DNA of 64,000 bases from the NCBI RefSeq assembly GCF_923081025.1, contig NZ_CAKLPZ010000003.1, positions 532,876 through 596,875 of the forward strand, written 5' to 3'. The notes beneath the pieces are model-generated. The model was given only the letters and a program-made list of their open reading frames with translations. It ran no database searches and had not been told where the DNA came from. This document shows positions 20,479-28,032 of this stretch, piece after piece; the stretch's first letter is position 1, and each line of letters begins with the position of its first letter. Source of the DNA: Neolewinella maritima. GTDB lineage: Bacteria; Bacteroidota; Bacteroidia; Chitinophagales; Saprospiraceae. The position numbers were made by a program, and so were the translations under genes.

Positions 20479-22209
20479 TTAAATGGGATCCGGGCGGCCG
20501 GTAAGTGACAGATCATCCGTGCCGGAGCCCTGTAGGGTAACGGCTACGGCTACAGTAATGACGCAACCGATCAAATTTAACCAGAGATAGGCCAGGTCGG
20601 TGTATTCCAGCCAGGTAGCCACGAAGGTGGCGACCACGAAGGCTTCTCCGATCAGGGCGGCTTTGAACACTGCCTTGCCACCGACCCCCTTAAAGAAGAA
20701 GGCCACCACGAAAACCCCCAGAATCACCCCGTAGAATAACGAGCCGATGATGTTTACCGCCTGGATCAGGTTGTCGAACAGGTTAGCCACCGCGGCGAAA
20801 CTCAACGCAACTACGCCCCAACCGACCGTCAGCAGCTTACTGGCCTTGAAGTAGTGCGTGTCGTCCTTCCCGGGCACCAAGGAGCGTTTGTAGATATCGA
20901 TCACGCTGGTGGTCGCCAGTGCATTGAGCTCCGAACTGGTGCTGGACATGGCCGCCGAAAAGATCACCGCTAGTAGTAGTCCCACCAGTCCGATGGGCAT
21001 GTAGCTCGTAATAAAGGTGATGAATACGTAGTCGCGGTCCTCGGTGATGAGCTCCGGATCGTAGCGTGTGATGAGCTGGTCTACGGCCGTGGCGACGTTC
21101 TTGCGCTCGGCCAGCGTGCGTTCTACCTGCACCCGCGTGTCCGCAATGGCTTCCTCGTTGTCGCTGCGTAGCGCCTCTACCATACGGGCGGTAGCTACTT
21201 CGTTGCGCACGCTGATCTCAGCGTAGTCTTCCTCCAGTTGGGCAAGCTCGGGAGCATACTGTGAGCTGCGCAGCTTGTCGAGGTTCGCGGAGTTGAAGTG
21301 TACCGGCGGTGCCTCGAAGAGGAAGAACACAAAGACCAGAATACCGACCACAAGCACCAGAAACTGCATCGGTACCTTGAAAATGCCGTTGAACAGCAGG
21401 CCTAGCCGACTCTCGCTCAGGCTCTTGCCCGATAGGTAGCGCTGGACCTGCGACTGGTCGGTGCCGAAGTAGGAAAGAAATAAGAAGGTACCCCCCAGCA
21501 GGGCCGACCAGATGTTGTAGCGGTCGTTGAGGTCGAACTTGAGGTCTACTACCTGTAGCTTGCCCAGGTGACCGGCAACGCCGATCGCATCGCCCAGATC
21601 TACGTTGGCGGGCAGCTTCATGACCACCACCACGCCGGCGGCAAACATGCCCAGTAGGATGACGATCATCTGCTGCTTCTGGGTCACCGATACGGCCTTG
21701 GTGCCCCCCATCACGGTATAAAAGATGACCACCACGCCGATCACCAGAATGGTCAGGCTCAGCGACCAGCCCAGAATGGTGGACAGTATGATGGCCGGCG
21801 CGTAGATCGTGATGCCCGCCGCCAGCCCCCGCTGGATCAGGAACAGGAGGGCCGTCAGCGTACGCACCCGCAGATCGAAGCGCCCCTCCAGGTACTCGTA
21901 GGCGGTGTACACCTTGAGCCGGTAGTAGATCGGCAGTACGAAGACGCACAGGATCACCATAGCGATCGGCAGACCGAAGTAGAACTGCGCGAAGCCCAGT
22001 CCGTCGTTGTAGGCCTGGCCGGGGGTGCTCAGAAAGGTGATGGCGCTGGCCTGGGTGGCCATGACGGACAGCCCGATCGTCCACCACTTCAGATCGCGGT
22101 CGCCGAGCAGGTAGCTCTTGATGTTATCGACCTTGCGGGTTTGGTAGACGCCGTAGGCCACGATCGCCGTCAGGGTGCCCGTCATGACAAGCCAGTCCAA
22201 CGTACTCAT
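20479..22209 (-). CDS. Sodium:solute symporter (SSF family)
   Basis: 576 residues with about 13-14 transmembrane helices starting at LDWLVMTGTLTAIVAYG. The N-terminal region with GDRDLKWWTIGLSVMATQASAITFLSTPG is typical of SSF/SGLT-type carriers. A soluble insertion of roughly 75 residues rich in Glu, Arg and Ala (about 300-375) is predicted helical. It imports an organic solute with sodium at the inner membrane; the substrate cannot be told. It is preceded by a 48-residue membrane ORF 12 bp upstream and followed by the MBL hydrolase. Confidence 0.88.
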   Translation of the reverse strand: MSTLDWLVMTGTLTAIVAYGVYQTRKVDNIKSYLLGDRDLKWWTIGLSVMATQASAITFLSTPGQAYNDGLGFAQFYFGLPIAMVILCVFVLPIYYRLKVYTAYEYLEGRFDLRVRTLTALLFLIQRGLAAGITIYAPAIILSTILGWSLSLTILVIGVVVIFYTVMGGTKAVSVTQKQQMIVILLGMFAAGVVVVMKLPANVDLGDAIGVAGHLGKLQVVDLKFDLNDRYNIWSALLGGTFLFLSYFGTDQSQVQRYLSGKSLSESRLGLLFNGIFKVPMQFLVLVVGILVFVFFLFEAPPVHFNSANLDKLRSSQYAPELAQLEEDYAEISVRNEVATARMVEALRSDNEEAIADTRVQVERTLAERKNVATAVDQLITRYDPELITEDRDYVFITFITSYMPIGLVGLLLAVIFSAAMSSTSSELNALATTSVIDIYKRSLVPGKDDTHYFKASKLLTVGWGVVALSFAAVANLFDNLIQAVNIIGSLFYGVILGVFVVAFFFKGVGGKAVFKAALIGEAFVVATFVATWLEYTDLAYLWLNLIGCVITVAVAVTLQGSGTDDLSLTGRPDPI

Positions 22210-22221
22210 GCGGGGGTGGGG

Positions 22222-22368
22222 TTAAACAGTGTAGGCACGGGAGAAGAGGTAAAAGGCCACGAGCAGGATAAAGTGGAGTACGAGTACCACGAGGTACATA
22301 TTGCGCCAACTGCCCAGGATGGGGGGCTCGTCCATATCTTCCTCAACGGTAGTGGGTTCGGCTTGCAT
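22222..22368 (-). CDS. Small membrane protein upstream of the symporter
   Basis: 48 residues from ATG 22368: an acidic N-terminus (MQAEPTTVEEDMDEPPILGS) and one transmembrane helix (YLVVLVLHFILLVAFYLF). The stop lies 12 bp before the symporter start and the gene begins 30 bp after the helicase stop, so it is tightly packed in a minus-strand operon. Size and position suggest an accessory subunit of the SSF carrier, which is inference; no named family is recognised. Confidence 0.65.
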   Translation of the reverse strand: MQAEPTTVEEDMDEPPILGSWRNMYLVVLVLHFILLVAFYLFSRAYTV

Positions 22369-22398
22369 GCCGCTAAGGTAGGTGACCGGCCCCTGGGG

Positions 22399-25335
22399 TC
22401 AGGTCAGCAGGAATTCGATCTCCCCGGGGTCTAGTTCCAGCGAGGCCTTACCGTCGATGATCTCACCGGCCAGCCGCTTCTTGCGCTGTTGCAGCCGGTG
22501 GATCTTTTCCTCCAGGGTATCCTTGCTCAGGAACTTGCGTGCAAACACATTACCCCGCCGGCCGATGCGGTGAGCCCGGGCGATGGCCTGGTCTTCGGTA
22601 CTGGGGTTCCACCAGGGATCGAGGATGAATACGTAGTCGGCCGCCGTCAGATTGAGCCCCGTGCCGCCCGCCTTGATGCTGATCAGAAAGGTCTGTACCG
22701 CGGGGTCTTCCTGGAAGCGGCCCACTTCCACCGCTCGCTGCGCACTGTCTACGGAGCCCGTCAGCCAGGCGAAGGGTTGATTCGCCTCCCTTAGGTGAGT
22801 ACGGAAGAGCTCGAGGTGTTTCACCATGCTGCTGAATACCAGCACCTTATGCCCGGCCCGCCGCAGTGTGTCCCACTGCGCGATGGCCTCGGCGAACTTG
22901 CCGCTACCCTGCGTATAGTCCGGATCGGCGATCACGGGATGATTAGCCAGCTGCCGCAGGCGGGTCAGGGTCTGGATGACCCGGAGCTTATAGCCACCAC
23001 TGCCATCTTCTTCCGTCGCGGCGGTGCCCAGCAGAGCGTTGCGTGCCGCGGAGCGCTCAGCCTCGTAGCGCCGACGCTGCGCGGCGGTCATCTCGCAGTA
23101 GAATACCTGCACGTCGAGCTCCGGAAGATCTGGGGCTACCTCGGCCTTGGTGCGCCGCAAGAGGTGAGGATTGACCAACTGCCGCAACTGTTCCTTTTTA
23201 CGGGTGTCGTCGTGCACCTCGATGGGGGTGATGAAGGCACGCTTGAAGAAGGCGTAGCTGCCCAGTAGACCGGGATTGATGAACTGCATCTGTGACCATA
23301 GGTCCGACAGCGAGTTCTCGATCGGCGTACCCGACAGGCTGATCCGGTGCAGGGCCGGTAGCGTGTTGATGGACCGGAAGATCTTACTCTGCCGGTTCTT
23401 GATCTGCTGACTCTCGTCCAGGATGATGTACGAAAGCGCTAAGTCCTGCAGCACGGCCTGATCCCGCAGCGCCGTCTGATAGGTGGTCAGCAACACATCG
23501 TAGCGGCGCAGGATGCGGGGATCGCGGTGGCGCTTCGTGCCTACGTTGGCCAGTACGGTCAGGGACGGCGCAAATCTCCGCAGCTCGGTCGCCCAGTTAT
23601 ACACCAGGGAGGCTGGCAGCACGATCAGGGCACGCAGGGGCTGGAGGTAGGCCTCATCGTCGGCGGCCGCTGCCGCGAAGAGGTCGATCTGTACCGCCGG
23701 GTGGTCCGCGTCTTGTGGGACTTCCTGTTCGGAGGACTGTTGCTCCTTAGCGTACAACAGCACGGCAATGGTCTGTAGCGTTTTGCCCAGCCCCATATCA
23801 TCGGCCAGGCAGGCCCCCAGCCGTTCGTGGTAGTGGCGGACCAGCCAGCGGACACCCTCCAGCTGATAGGGACGCAGTACGGCGTGTAGTGAATCCGCAG
23901 GTGCATAGTCCGGTACCACTACGTCCGGCGTCACTCCGGTGGACAGTCCCATCGGCCGCAGTAGCGCCGCCTGACTACGTGCCAATCGCACTCGTCCATT
24001 GGCTACGCGAGCCAGCTCCAAGCCGGGCGCGTAGCGGACGAACCACTCTTCCGGCAGCAGGGCCAGACTACCGTCCGGCAATTCGTAGCGTCGGTCGCCC
24101 CGCTGAAGGTGTCGGACCAAGTTCACGAAGGGAATACTATGGCTGCCTAGCTGCACGGTACCCAGTAGGTCGAGCCAGTCACCGGTCTCCGTTACCGATA
24201 GCTGGATACTGGCGGCGTAGTCCGTATAGCGCTGACCGTCCTCCTCCGGCGGATCTACCCGTATGCCCAGGGCTTCCAGCTCGCAGCGGTAGTGCAGAAG
24301 CCAGCGGAGATTCTCATACGTCGTAGGAGTAGGTCGTAGACTTAGGGCCGCGGTATCGGACGCCTCCCCAAGCCCACGATCCCGCACCGGCCTCATTAGT
24401 TCGGTCTCCGCCGCGGGATCACGTGTCGTGCGAGTGACCTGGTACGGTGGCTCCGTAGTATAGGACACATGGATCAGCTCCGGTTCCTCGAGGTCGTACT
24501 CCTGCTCTTCGTACTGGAGATACGCCCGGATCAGGTAGTGCCCGTCGAAGGGGTGGGGCACGGCGGCCAGGCGCAGCCCGGTCGGCGCGGTGACCCGCAC
24601 GAAATCGAAACCCTCCACTACTGGGTCGTGCAGGCGTACGGCCCGGGTAACGAACTTGCGCAGGTAGCGACTCACGTCCGCCGGGGGAACAAGCAGGACG
24701 TCGCGGGTCAGGAAGGGGCGCAGACCGTCTCCGCGCATGCCCCATACTTGTACGAGTCGCCGGCCCACGGCGATCCAGCCGGGGGCGGGTCGGTTGGTGA
24801 GGATGCGGGGGTCGAGATGGCGGACCAGCTGCTCCTGCCCGTCGGCATCCAGCAGGCGGAGTCGGTAGTGCATCCCGGCCGCATCGAGGGTAAAGTACAG
24901 GCGGGGGCGAATGGCCTCTTTCGCAAAGCGGACCAGGGCGGGCCGGATGGCCGCTCGCGTATCAAGGTTGAGGGTTACCGGGCAGGCCGACTGCCGGCAC
25001 GCGATGAGTAGTTCTGAGCTACGGAGATGAATGTATCGTAGGACGGACTCGCGCTCCTTGCTTCCGTCCTTCAATAGTCCGGCCAGGGTAGGTACCTTCT
25101 TGCTACCCCGCCGAAAGTGCTCGGCGATCGACTTATCGCGGAGCTCTTCCGCCAGGTGCAGGATCCGGTCTAGTGCGGCGGTCGACGGTATGCCGTAGCT
25201 GCCCAGGGCAGTGCGTCGGGCGGTCTGGTGCACGGTTCTTGGGCGGCCGGCTTCGTCCAGACCGACGAAATAGGCCTTGGGGAGCCAGACCCCCGTGCGG
25301 AACTCAAAAAAGTTAATTACGATAGCACTCTGCAA
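22399..25335 (-). CDS. SNF2/RapA-family DEAD-box-like helicase
   Basis: About 978 residues. The C-terminal half is a Swi2/Snf2 ATPase: DDMGLGKTLQT (Walker A), ILDESQQIKN (DExx box), SGTPIENSLSDLWSQM, SIKAGGTGLNLTAADYVFILDPWWNP and QAIARAHRIGR. The long N-terminal part (about 470 residues) is unassigned. The start is uncertain. TTG 25335 is preferred because a TACCTTGG promoter box ends 4 nt upstream and the frame then does not overlap the divergent gene. ATG 25398 or 25491 would run into the CAAX protease gene. Probable role: DNA or RNA polymerase-associated translocase. Confidence 0.85.
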   Translation of the reverse strand: MQSAIVINFFEFRTGVWLPKAYFVGLDEAGRPRTVHQTARRTALGSYGIPSTAALDRILHLAEELRDKSIAEHFRRGSKKVPTLAGLLKDGSKERESVLRYIHLRSSELLIACRQSACPVTLNLDTRAAIRPALVRFAKEAIRPRLYFTLDAAGMHYRLRLLDADGQEQLVRHLDPRILTNRPAPGWIAVGRRLVQVWGMRGDGLRPFLTRDVLLVPPADVSRYLRKFVTRAVRLHDPVVEGFDFVRVTAPTGLRLAAVPHPFDGHYLIRAYLQYEEQEYDLEEPELIHVSYTTEPPYQVTRTTRDPAAETELMRPVRDRGLGEASDTAALSLRPTPTTYENLRWLLHYRCELEALGIRVDPPEEDGQRYTDYAASIQLSVTETGDWLDLLGTVQLGSHSIPFVNLVRHLQRGDRRYELPDGSLALLPEEWFVRYAPGLELARVANGRVRLARSQAALLRPMGLSTGVTPDVVVPDYAPADSLHAVLRPYQLEGVRWLVRHYHERLGACLADDMGLGKTLQTIAVLLYAKEQQSSEQEVPQDADHPAVQIDLFAAAAADDEAYLQPLRALIVLPASLVYNWATELRRFAPSLTVLANVGTKRHRDPRILRRYDVLLTTYQTALRDQAVLQDLALSYIILDESQQIKNRQSKIFRSINTLPALHRISLSGTPIENSLSDLWSQMQFINPGLLGSYAFFKRAFITPIEVHDDTRKKEQLRQLVNPHLLRRTKAEVAPDLPELDVQVFYCEMTAAQRRRYEAERSAARNALLGTAATEEDGSGGYKLRVIQTLTRLRQLANHPVIADPDYTQGSGKFAEAIAQWDTLRRAGHKVLVFSSMVKHLELFRTHLREANQPFAWLTGSVDSAQRAVEVGRFQEDPAVQTFLISIKAGGTGLNLTAADYVFILDPWWNPSTEDQAIARAHRIGRRGNVFARKFLSKDTLEEKIHRLQQRKKRLAGEIIDGKASLELDPGEIEFLLT

Positions 25336-25369
25336 GCCGCCAAGGTACGGGGGCGGTGTATTTTGCGCC

Positions 25370-26080
25370 GTGCCTACCGCCCTCCACCTGCTGTTCATCC
25401 TACTCGGAGTCGTGCTCCCCGCCGTCCTGTTCGTGAATGCCCGGCGGGGAAGCCGTTCGCAGCAGCGGATCCACTGGTCGCCGGCACTCAAGGTGCGGAT
25501 GTACTACGCCAACGGCCTGCTGCTGCTCAGTCTGGCCGTGATCACGCTGGTCGTCTGGTACTTTACCGGCCGGCCGTTCACGGAGCTAGGGCTTGGCTGG
25601 GGCAGGACGCCCTACGATCCGGCCGCGATCGGCATCATAGGTGCCTTCGTGGCGCTGTACGGGATGGACCTGTACGCCGAGGCCGGCTCCCCTACGCGGC
25701 AGCAGGACACCCGCGTAAAGTTCCGCGCGCTGGGCTTTCTGCCGAATACCGGTACCCAGTACCTGCACTTCCTGTTCCTCTGTGCCTGCGCCGGGGTAGG
25801 GGAGGAGATCGTGTACCGCGGCTTCCTGGTCACCTACAGCGCCGAGCTCTTCGGCGATAGTGTCTGGGGTGTGGTAGGTACGCTGGCGTTTCCCGCCCTG
25901 TCGTTCGGCCTGGCGCACATCTACCAGGGCACGCGCGCCGTGCTCAAGATCATCCTGATGGCCCTGCTGTTCGGATTCTTCTTCTACCGCACGGGTAGTC
26001 TGTGGCCACTCATCCTGCTACACACCGCCATCGATGCGGTGGGCGGACTCCTGAACTGGTACCTCGAGGAGCAGGAGTAA
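25370..26080 (+). CDS. CPBP-family intramembrane metalloprotease (CAAX/Abi type)
   Basis: 236 residues from GTG 25370, with about 7 transmembrane helices. The conserved motifs are GVGEEIVYRGFL (EExxxR, about residue 145), SFGLAHIYQG (FxxxH) and HTAIDAVGG. The family includes CAAX prenyl protease relatives and bacteriocin-immunity proteins; the substrate is unknown. An ATG at 25277 is in frame but lies inside the divergent helicase gene. TATTTTG ends 4 nt before the GTG, suggesting a leaderless transcript. Confidence 0.82.
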   Translation: MPTALHLLFILLGVVLPAVLFVNARRGSRSQQRIHWSPALKVRMYYANGLLLLSLAVITLVVWYFTGRPFTELGLGWGRTPYDPAAIGIIGAFVALYGMDLYAEAGSPTRQQDTRVKFRALGFLPNTGTQYLHFLFLCACAGVGEEIVYRGFLVTYSAELFGDSVWGVVGTLAFPALSFGLAHIYQGTRAVLKIILMALLFGFFFYRTGSLWPLILLHTAIDAVGGLLNWYLEEQE

Positions 26081-26090
26081 GTCGGTCGTC

Positions 26091-26109
26091 GGGCGGGGCC
26101 GCGGGTGCG
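26091..26109 (+). repeat. Dispersed 19-bp motif, exact copy
   Basis: GGGCGGGGCCGCGGGTGCG, full match to GGGCGGGNNCGCNGGTGCG, 10 bp after the CAAX protease stop codon. Confidence 0.8.
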
Positions 26110-26144
26110 CAGAAAGGAAGTGGGAAAATTCCGTAGCCAAACGC

Positions 26145-26175
26145 TTGCTGCATTTGAAAAGACTCCGTACCTTTG
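26145..26175 (+). promoter_or_regulatory. Promoter of tRNA-Arg
   Basis: TTG at 26145-26147, 20 nt, then TACCTTTG at 26168-26175. The following bases GCGGTCGCTTCG match the pattern after the other stable-RNA promoters. Confidence 0.75.
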
Positions 26176-26198
26176 CGGTCGCTTCGCAAGAAGTGATT

Positions 26199-26272
26199 GG
26201 CTGCGTAGCTCAACTGGATAGAGCACTTGACTACGAATCAAGAGGTTTCAAGTTCGAATCTTGACGCGGTCA
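26199..26272 (+). tRNA. tRNA-Arg (anticodon ACG)
   Basis: 74-nt cloverleaf. The acceptor GGCTGCG pairs with CGCGGTC (26265-26271, two G-U pairs). The anticodon loop CTACGAA gives ACG at 26233-26235. The T-arm TCAAG/CTTGA encloses TTCGAAT. CCA follows the discriminator directly (26273-26275), unlike the other tRNAs here, perhaps by chance. Confidence 0.96.
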
Positions 26273-26281
26273 CCACACCAT

Positions 26282-26309
26282 AAAGCAGACTGCGGTCTGC
26301 TTTTTTTTT
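26282..26309 (+). terminator. Terminator after tRNA-Arg
   Basis: AAAGCAGAC (26282-26290), loop TGCG, GTCTGCTTT (26295-26303), then a T-run. A second hairpin, CCGCCC/GGGCGG (26310-26328), follows with CGTTTTC before rpmB. Confidence 0.9.
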
Positions 26310-26359
26310 CCGCCCCATCTCCGGGCGGCGTTTTCACTTGATAGCAACGTCCTTTCGCT

Positions 26360-26608
26360 ATGTCTAAAGTCTGCAAACTCACGGGTAAGAAGCCGATCAG
26401 CGGTAACAACGTCTCCCACTCCAACCGGAAGACCAAGCGCCGCTTCGTACCCAACATTCAGAAGAAGCGCTTCTTCGTACCCGAGCTCGGTAAGTTCATC
26501 ACCCTGCGGGTATCCACCAGCGCGATGCGTACCATCAACAAGCTGGGCGTATACGCTTACGTAAAGAAGCTAGAGAACAAGGGCATCGAAACTGGCGTCA
26601 AGTTCTAA
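26360..26608 (+). CDS. rpmB: 50S ribosomal protein L28 (bL28)
   Basis: 82 residues: [20 protein letters not shown] with the family [14 protein letters not shown] segment. It has a single Cys near the N-terminus, so it is not a full zinc-binding form. First gene of the rpmB-rpmG-bL38 trio; 12 bp before rpmG. Confidence 0.97.
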   Translation: MSKVCKLTGKKPISGNNVSHSNRKTKRRFVPNIQKKRFFVPELGKFITLRVSTSAMRTINKLGVYAYVKKLENKGIETGVKF

Positions 26609-26620
26609 AGTACCCTCCCC

Positions 26621-26809
26621 ATGGCAAAGAAGAGCAAAGGCAACCGCAACCAGGTCATCCTGGAGTGCACCGAGCAGAAAGAAACCACCGTACCCGGCAC
26701 CAGCCGCTACGTCACCCAGAAGAACCGGAAGAACACACCCGGCCGGATGGAGCTGAAGAAGTATAATCCCAACCTGCGTCGTATGACGCTGCACCGGGAA
26801 ATCAAGTAA
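26621..26809 (+). CDS. rpmG: 50S ribosomal protein L33 (bL33)
   Basis: 62 residues with [30 protein letters not shown] and the C-terminal [17 protein letters not shown]. Most of the zinc-binding Cys pairs are replaced; only one Cys remains, indicating the Cys-minus form of L33. Confidence 0.96.
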   Translation: MAKKSKGNRNQVILECTEQKETTVPGTSRYVTQKNRKNTPGRMELKKYNPNLRRMTLHREIK

Positions 26810-26856
26810 CCCAACCCCTAGCGGCCGCCGGTCGTTAGCTACAAAATAATCGCAGT

Positions 26857-27030
26857 ATGGCTAAGGTATCAAAGAACTCCCGCGTCGGTAAGCGTAGCGC
26901 TAACGCCGGCTCCGGTCGCGACTTCGTCAAGCTCGTTCAGTCCATCAAGAACCCCGAAACGGGCAACTACACCTATAAGGAGGTGATGATCCACAAGGAC
27001 AAGTTGGACGATTTCATGAAGGATAAGTAG
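26857..27030 (+). CDS. DUF4295 protein, Bacteroidota ribosomal protein bL38
   Basis: 57 residues, basic N-terminus (MAKVSKNSRVGKRSANAGSG) and a conserved YTYKEVMIHKDKLDDFMK tail. DUF4295 is found next to rpmB-rpmG throughout Bacteroidota and has been identified as a phylum-specific large-subunit protein, bL38, in ribosome structures. It starts 47 bp after rpmG and is followed by a strong terminator, so the three form one operon. Confidence 0.9.
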   Translation: MAKVSKNSRVGKRSANAGSGRDFVKLVQSIKNPETGNYTYKEVMIHKDKLDDFMKDK

Positions 27031-27053
27031 TTTTACTACCTACCTTCGGCCAG

Positions 27054-27092
27054 AGGCCCGAACCACAACAAGTGGTTCGGGCCTTTCTATTT
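27054..27092 (+). terminator. Terminator after the rpmB operon
   Basis: A 13-bp perfect stem, AGGCCCGAACCAC (27054-27066) and GTGGTTCGGGCCT (27072-27084), with a 5-nt loop, followed by TTCTATTT. Confidence 0.9.
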
Positions 27093-27100
27093 ATGTGCCG

Positions 27101-27232
27101 CTCCAGACGGATCGTGCCTTGCAGGCGCGGCTCTGGCGGGTCACTACCACTCTAAGACGGATTGCGTCTTGCAGGCGCGCTTACTCCAGATGGATCGTGC
27201 CTTGCAGGCGCGGTTCCGGCGGGTCACTAAAC
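27101..27232 (+). repeat. Three imperfect tandem repeats with GCCTTGCAGGC hairpins
   Basis: Unit A starts at 27101 and unit C at 27184; both read CTCCAGAyGGATCGTGCCTTG, then CAGGCGCGG and a shared GGCGGGTCACTA tail. Between them is a shorter unit B (from about 27150: GACGGATTGCGTCTTGCAGG). In units A and C the centre GCCT-TGC-AGGC is self-complementary; B reads GTCT-TGC-AGGC. The units fill most of the 236-bp gap between the bL38 terminator and the methyltransferase gene, and no protein is supported there. Confidence 0.65.
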
Positions 27233-27328
27233 TATACCATTGTGCACTAAACCAGTACGGAGCAGCGTGTATACTGCGCGAAGAAGGACGTGCTATGAAC
27301 CGCTCACCACCCCCACCATTTCCTAGTT

Positions 27329-27943
27329 ATGAGCACTACCTGGAACGAACGCTACGCCCAACCCGACTACGCCTACGGTACAGACCCGAATGCATTTTTT
27401 GCCGAACAACTACGGCTGCGTCAACCCACCGGACGCATACTTCTTCCCGCCGATGGCGAAGGGCGCAACGGTGTATATGCGGCCGAGCAGGGGCTGCAGG
27501 TAAGCTCCTTCGATCTGAGTGAGGCCGGGCAGCGCAAGGCCATGCAGCTGGCGGACGAGCGCAGGGTAGCCATCGACTACCGGGTGGGGGACTTCCGGGA
27601 GCTAGGCTACCACGAAGCTAGCTTCGACGTCCTAGCCCTCATCTACGCCCACTTCCCGGCGGACGTGAAGCAAGACTATAACCAGCGGTTGGCGACCTAC
27701 CTGCGTACGGGTGGCTTGCTGATCTTTGAGGCCTTTGGATCACGGCACCTGGAATACCGCAAGGACGATCCGAAGGTCGGCGGCCCGGGCAGCCAGGAGA
27801 TGCTGTTTTCCGTTGAGGAACTCCGCCGCACCTTCCGCTACTTCGAGGTCCTGTACCTGGCCGAAGAGCCGGTCACGCTCCGTGAGGGAGCGTATCACCA
27901 GGGGACCGGCTCAGTGGTCCGCTTTGTGGGGAGGAAGCTGTAA
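27329..27943 (+). CDS. Class I SAM-dependent methyltransferase (TehB-like)
   Basis: 204 residues. W-x-x-R-Y start (TTWNERYAQPDYAYGTDPNAFF) as in TehB/tellurite-resistance-type and thiopurine-type methyltransferases. Motif I is altered to ILLPADGEGRNGVYAAEQG, with SFDLSEAG as the acidic SAM-binding strand and FDVLALIYAHFP as motif IV. The substrate is unknown. It is monocistronic between a repeat region and prfB. Confidence 0.85.
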   Translation: MSTTWNERYAQPDYAYGTDPNAFFAEQLRLRQPTGRILLPADGEGRNGVYAAEQGLQVSSFDLSEAGQRKAMQLADERRVAIDYRVGDFRELGYHEASFDVLALIYAHFPADVKQDYNQRLATYLRTGGLLIFEAFGSRHLEYRKDDPKVGGPGSQEMLFSVEELRRTFRYFEVLYLAEEPVTLREGAYHQGTGSVVRFVGRKL

Positions 27944-27967
27944 GTAGCCGTTCCTTTCCTTCCCCTC

Positions 27968-27986
27968 CGCACCGGCGCGCGCGCCC
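27968..27986 (-). repeat. Dispersed 19-bp motif, one mismatch
   Basis: Read on the minus strand: GGGCGCGCGCGCCGGTGCG, 15 of the 16 fixed positions. It lies between the methyltransferase stop and the prfB promoter box. Confidence 0.65.
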
Positions 27987-27993
27987 TTTTCTG

Positions 27994-28001
27994 TACTTTT
28001 G
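27994..28001 (+). promoter_or_regulatory. -7 element of the prfB promoter
   Basis: TACTTTTG, an exact TAnnTTTG match, 31 nt upstream of the prfB ATG. No -33 TTTG at the expected distance. Confidence 0.6.
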
Positions 28002-28032
28002 CACCTTCCCGTAATCGATAAAGCCCTGCCCC

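Noticed and set aside
26273..26275. Deliberately encoded CCA end of tRNA-Arg
   Set aside because: All other tRNAs in the window lack CCA, and the local sequence is CCACCACACCA-like, so a chance match is more likely.
27101..27232. CRISPR array
   Set aside because: Units differ in length and spacing, there are only three, and no cas genes are present.
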